Of a stretch of 64,000 nucleotides of DNA, positions 60,774 through 64,000 are shown piece after piece. The translations under genes were made by a program, and so were the position numbers. Location of the stretch: assembly GCA_963760405.1 (NCBI GenBank), contig CAVXCV010000008.1, forward strand, positions 186,001 to 250,000, in the 5' to 3' direction. The notes under the pieces are model-generated. The model saw nothing but the letters and a program-made list of their open reading frames with translations. It was not told where the DNA came from and ran no database searches. Numbering within the stretch: position 1 is the stretch's first letter; every line of letters begins with the position of its first letter. The DNA is from RYN-230 sp963760405 (GTDB taxonomy: Bacteria; Actinomycetota; Actinomycetes; Streptosporangiales; Streptosporangiaceae).

Positions 60774-63700
60774 ATGAGTGACAGCGCAGGTCAAGCGGGC
60801 CCGGCGGGTGAAGGCACGGCCGGTGCCGGGCAGGGCCGGCTGGCCCAGCTGATCGCCACCCGGGGCGGGCGGGCCACCCCGGAGGCCCCGTTCGTGATCG
60901 AGCACCGCGAGGCGCTCATTTACATGCTGTGTGAGGCGGCCGAGCTGGAGCACGGCATCATGTGCCAGTACCTGTTCGCCGTGTTCTCGCTCAAGCAGTC
61001 ATCCAGTGAAGGGCTGTCCGAGGCGGAGCTGGCCGCGGTCACCCGGTGGCGCACCCAGATCTCCCGCGTCGCCGCGCAGGAGATGCTGCACCTGGCCCTG
61101 GTGCAGAACCTGCTGTCGGCGATCGGGTCGGCGCCGCACATGTCCCGGCCGAACCTGCCGCAGCCCGCCGGCCACTACCCAGCCGGGGTACAGCTCGCGC
61201 TGCTGCCGTTCGGCGAGGCCGCGTTGCAGCACTTCATGTTCCTGGAACGGCCCGAGGGCATGGACCTGCAGGACGCCGAAGGCCTGGCCGCGATGGGCCG
61301 GGCCGCGGCGCACCAGCTGAGCGAACGGGACATCGTGCCGCAGGGCCAGGACTTCGCCACCGTGGGCCACCTGTACCGGTCTATCGAGAACGGGTTCGCC
61401 CGGCTGGCCGCCAAGTACGGGGAGCGGTGGCTGTTCGTCGGCCCGCCGCAGGCGCAGGCCACCGCGCAGGATTTCCGCTGGCCGGAACTGGTCACCGTGA
61501 CGGACCTGGCCAGCGCGCAGCGGGCTATCGACACGATCCTGGAGCAGGGCGAGGGCCCGCGCGGGCACTGGCGGAACGCGCACTTCGGCCAGTTCGTCGA
61601 GATCCTGGACGAATACCAGCAGATGAAGCAGGCCAACCCGGTGTTCGACCCGGTCCGGCCGGTGGTCGCCGCGAACGTGCGGCCGTGCCAGGGGCCGGTC
61701 CAGGTGCCGCTGATCACCGACCCGCTGACCGCCCGGGTGGCCGACCTGTTCAACGTGGCGTACGAGATACTGCTGCAGCTCTTCGAGCGATATTTCGCGC
61801 ACACCGAGGAAACCCCCGGCCAGCTCGCGGTGCTGGCGGACGCGTCGGTCGCGCTGATGCTGCGGGCGATCAAGCCGCTCGGCGACCTGATCACCACGCT
61901 GCCGGCCGGGCCGGAGTACCCGGGCCGCAGCGCCGGGCCCAGCTTCGAGCTGTTCTACGAGAACGACTACCTGATGCCGCACCGGGAAGCCGCCTGGATG
62001 CTGCTGGCCGAGCGGCTGGACGAGGCCGTCTGGTTGTGCGAGGAATTGCAGGCCGGCCGGGGCCAGGCAGTGGCCGCGCAGCTGGGCCCGGTTGGGGACG
62101 CGCTGGCCAGCATCGCCAAGAACCTGGCCGCCCAGCTCCCGGCGGACAGCCCGCAGGCCCAGCGAGCCCGCCAGCCGCGGCCTGATCCGGCTGACCTGGC
62201 CGCGGCGCTGGCCCAGGCCGATGTGCTGGCCGGGGCAGTGGCGGCGGCCGTGGCCGCGGCGCCCGCGGACGCCCCGCTGGCCCGGGACGTCGGCAGCGTC
62301 TTCGCCACCGCGCATGCGGCAGTGCGCGCGGCAGCCGCTGGCGGCCCGGCAGAGACCGGCCTGGTGCCCCGGCTCACGGCCACAGCGCTCCGCCCGCTGG
62401 CGCAGGTGCTGGCGGCGGCACCCCGAGGCGTTGCGGAAAAAACGGATGTGGCCGCGGACCAGCAGGCCGGTGCGGCGGGCAGCGCGGACGAGCTGATCTG
62501 GCAGGCGGCGACCGCGGCCACGGGCCTGCTGGCCGCACTCGGCCCGGAGCGCCCGCCGGGCCTGGCCGAGGCGGCCGCGGGCCTGCAGGCGCTGACGGTG
62601 GAGCGGGCGGCCGACCCAGCCGCGGCCGCTGGCCAGCTGCGGGAGCTGATGGCCGGGCTGCCCGCAGCGATCCGCACCGCGCCGGACGGGCCGTACCTGG
62701 TCACGAACGTGGCGCTGCGCGATCACCTGGGCGCGCCGGTGCCAGCGCCGCCCCAGCTGGTCCCGCCCCAAATGGCTCTGTGCCGGTGCGGCGGGTCGGC
62801 CCGCAAGCCGTTCTGCGACGGCAGCCACGCCAGCAACGGGTTCACCGGCGCCAAGGACCCGAACCGGGTGCCGGACCGGCGGGACAGCTACCCGGGCCAG
62901 CAGGTGGCGATCCTGGACAACCGGGGTCTGTGCCAGCACTCCGGGTTCTGCACGGACCGGCTGGCCACCGTGTTCCGGGCCGGCCAGGAGCCGTTCGTCG
63001 CGGCCAGCGGCGGCCGGCTGGACGAGATCATCCGGGCGGTGCGGGACTGCCCGTCCGGCGCGCTCGGCCTGGCCATCGACGGCCAGCAGCAGCCCGCGCT
63101 GCGGGACTGGGCCGGGACCCGCGAGCCAGCCGTCGAGATCACCCAGGACGGGCCGTACCGGATCACCGGCGGGATCAGCCTGGCCGCAGGCGACGGCAGC
63201 GAGATCCCACGGAACCAGGGCGCGTCCGCCGAGCACTATGCCCTGTGCCGGTGCGGGCACTCGCAGAACAAGCCGTTCTGCAGCGGCATGCACTGGTACG
63301 TGAACTTCCGTGACCCGGCGCGGCCCGGCGAGCCGACCCTGTTCGAGTGGGCGGGCGGCCTGCCGGCGCTGGCCCGGATGACCCGGCTGCTGTACGAGAA
63401 GCACATCCCGGCCGACGGGTCGCTGGCGGCGGCGTTCGCGGACATGCCGCCAGGGCACCCGGTGCAGGAGGCCCGCGCCCTGGCCGAGGCTTTCCGCGGC
63501 CCGGCCGCCGGCCCTCCCCCGGACCTGCCGCCGGCTGAGCTCAGCACGGAGCAGCGGAGCCGGTGGGCCGCGCTGGCCGCCCAGGCCGCCCGGGACGCCG
63601 GGCTGCCCGCCGACGAGGCGTTCCAGGCCGCGCTGACCTCCTACCTGGACTGGGCGTCACGGACCGCGGCCGGGGCGCCGGGGGTGCTGTCCGGCCCGGG

Positions 63701-64000
63701 CCGGCCCAAGGTCCGGTGGGACTGGACCGCAGCCGGGCCGCCCGTCAGCCTGCCGGACGCCGCCGCGGAGCCGGCCGCCCCGGCGGGCCCGGCGGTCCCG
63801 GTGCCCGGGCCTGGCGAGCCGGTCAGCTTCGGCACGCATATCCAGCCGCTGTTCCGGGAGAGTGACCGGAAGTCCATGTCGTTCGCGTTCGACCTGTGGG
63901 CGGTGGACGATGTCCGGGCGCATGCCGCGGAGATCCTGAACCGGCTGCGGGACGGCTCGATGCCCTGCGACGGCGGCTGGCCGCCGGAGCGGATCGCGGT
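60774..64000 (+). CDS. long ferritin-like / CDGSH / ferredoxin / CDGSH protein, runs past the window end
   Basis: An open frame of at least 1075 codons starts at an ATG seven bases after GGAGG. About residues 40-310 are a ferritin-like domain of the VioB-associated type, with diiron-style ExxH motifs (AAELEHGIM and QEMLHLALV). An Ala-rich helical stretch follows (about residues 430-650). Then come a CDGSH 2Fe-2S motif (CRCGGSARKPFCDGSH, about 670-685), a divergent ferredoxin domain (GLCQHSGFC with RDCPSGAL, about 718-765) and a second CDGSH motif (CRCGHSQNKPFCSGMH, about 825-840). Near residue 1023 a new conserved block starts (IQPLFRESDRKSMSFAFDLW). The stop lies beyond 64000. It is divergent from, and perhaps controlled by, the LysR gene. 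Confidence 0.85.
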   Translation, partial: MSDSAGQAGPAGEGTAGAGQGRLAQLIATRGGRATPEAPFVIEHREALIYMLCEAAELEHGIMCQYLFAVFSLKQSSSEGLSEAELAAVTRWRTQISRVAAQEMLHLALVQNLLSAIGSAPHMSRPNLPQPAGHYPAGVQLALLPFGEAALQHFMFLERPEGMDLQDAEGLAAMGRAAAHQLSERDIVPQGQDFATVGHLYRSIENGFARLAAKYGERWLFVGPPQAQATAQDFRWPELVTVTDLASAQRAIDTILEQGEGPRGHWRNAHFGQFVEILDEYQQMKQANPVFDPVRPVVAANVRPCQGPVQVPLITDPLTARVADLFNVAYEILLQLFERYFAHTEETPGQLAVLADASVALMLRAIKPLGDLITTLPAGPEYPGRSAGPSFELFYENDYLMPHREAAWMLLAERLDEAVWLCEELQAGRGQAVAAQLGPVGDALASIAKNLAAQLPADSPQAQRARQPRPDPADLAAALAQADVLAGAVAAAVAAAPADAPLARDVGSVFATAHAAVRAAAAGGPAETGLVPRLTATALRPLAQVLAAAPRGVAEKTDVAADQQAGAAGSADELIWQAATAATGLLAALGPERPPGLAEAAAGLQALTVERAADPAAAAGQLRELMAGLPAAIRTAPDGPYLVTNVALRDHLGAPVPAPPQLVPPQMALCRCGGSARKPFCDGSHASNGFTGAKDPNRVPDRRDSYPGQQVAILDNRGLCQHSGFCTDRLATVFRAGQEPFVAASGGRLDEIIRAVRDCPSGALGLAIDGQQQPALRDWAGTREPAVEITQDGPYRITGGISLAAGDGSEIPRNQGASAEHYALCRCGHSQNKPFCSGMHWYVNFRDPARPGEPTLFEWAGGLPALARMTRLLYEKHIPADGSLAAAFADMPPGHPVQEARALAEAFRGPAAGPPPDLPPAELSTEQRSRWAALAAQAARDAGLPADEAFQAALTSYLDWASRTAAGAPGVLSGPGRPKVRWDWTAAGPPVSLPDAAAEPAAPAGPAVPVPGPGEPVSFGTHIQPLFRESDRKSMSFAFDLWAVDDVRAHAAEILNRLRDGSMPCDGGWPPERIA

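Noticed and set aside
60999..63458. 819-codon open frame on the minus strand
   Set aside because: It is antisense to the ferritin-like/CDGSH gene, whose conserved motifs and ribosome binding site are on the plus strand. High GC keeps shadow frames open.

Overview
This window is a high-GC (about 70% or more by eye) chromosomal segment from an actinobacterium. GTG and TTG starts, ATGA/GTGA/TGATG start-stop overlaps and AGGAGG-type ribosome binding sites are common. The gene order pheT-pheS / trmH-rplT-rpmI-infC / aroE-mltG-ruvX-alaS / rarA / aspS / cyclophilin / relA-apt-secF-secD-yajC / ruvB-ruvA-ruvC-yebC-pdxT-pdxS / pimA-patA-pgsA / EF-G2 / HIT-thrS is the conserved actinobacterial backbone known from Streptomyces and its relatives. 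WhiB, phosphatidylinositol mannoside enzymes and a DUF349 protein agree with this. I cannot name the genus; a Streptosporangiales-like organism is a guess.

Layout. 1-3.9 kb: a lipoprotein, a membrane diguanylate cyclase, three tandem 71-bp units each carrying an 8-codon micro-ORF, and an MFS exporter. 4-34 kb: almost entirely housekeeping genes on the minus strand (tRNA charging, ribosomal proteins and IF3, shikimate dehydrogenase, peptidoglycan synthesis terminator MltG, RarA, stringent-response RelA, the SecDF-YajC translocon subunits, RuvB). 33.6-40.8 kb: ruvA, ruvC, yebC, pdxT, pdxS, a LemA-like gene, pimA, patA and pgsA, nearly all broken by small indels, which I read as a patch of poor sequence. 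40.9-51.8 kb: a REP-like repeat array, EF-G2, HIT, thrS, an L,D-transpeptidase, CorA, a GH13 enzyme and a CbiG-CobJ fusion.

51.9-58.2 kb is the accessory and regulatory part. It starts with four 5'-truncated gene fragments joined head to head at two junctions (YihY-type / secF 3' copy / SigR-type sigma, then hybrid kinase / PP2C phosphatase). An apparently intact partner-switching set follows (STAS antagonist, MEDS-ATPase anti-sigma-like protein, PAS-GAF-PP2C phosphatase), then a twin-hairpin element and a WhiB gene. 58.2-64 kb holds a patatin, a GlcG/HbpS-like protein and a LysR regulator divergent from a very long ferritin-like / CDGSH / ferredoxin / CDGSH protein that runs off the window.

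Two themes cut across the window. First, repeats: 15-bp (five-codon) minisatellites at five loci, and a GC-rich hairpin repeat family in two arrays plus a relic. Second, sequence integrity: frameshifts in aspS, the DUF349 gene, the 34-40 kb genes, the GH13 gene and cbiG-cobJ, plus the chimeric junctions near 52-53 kb, suggest indel-rich or partly misassembled sequence. I found no rRNA, tRNA, CRISPR array, prophage or transposase.
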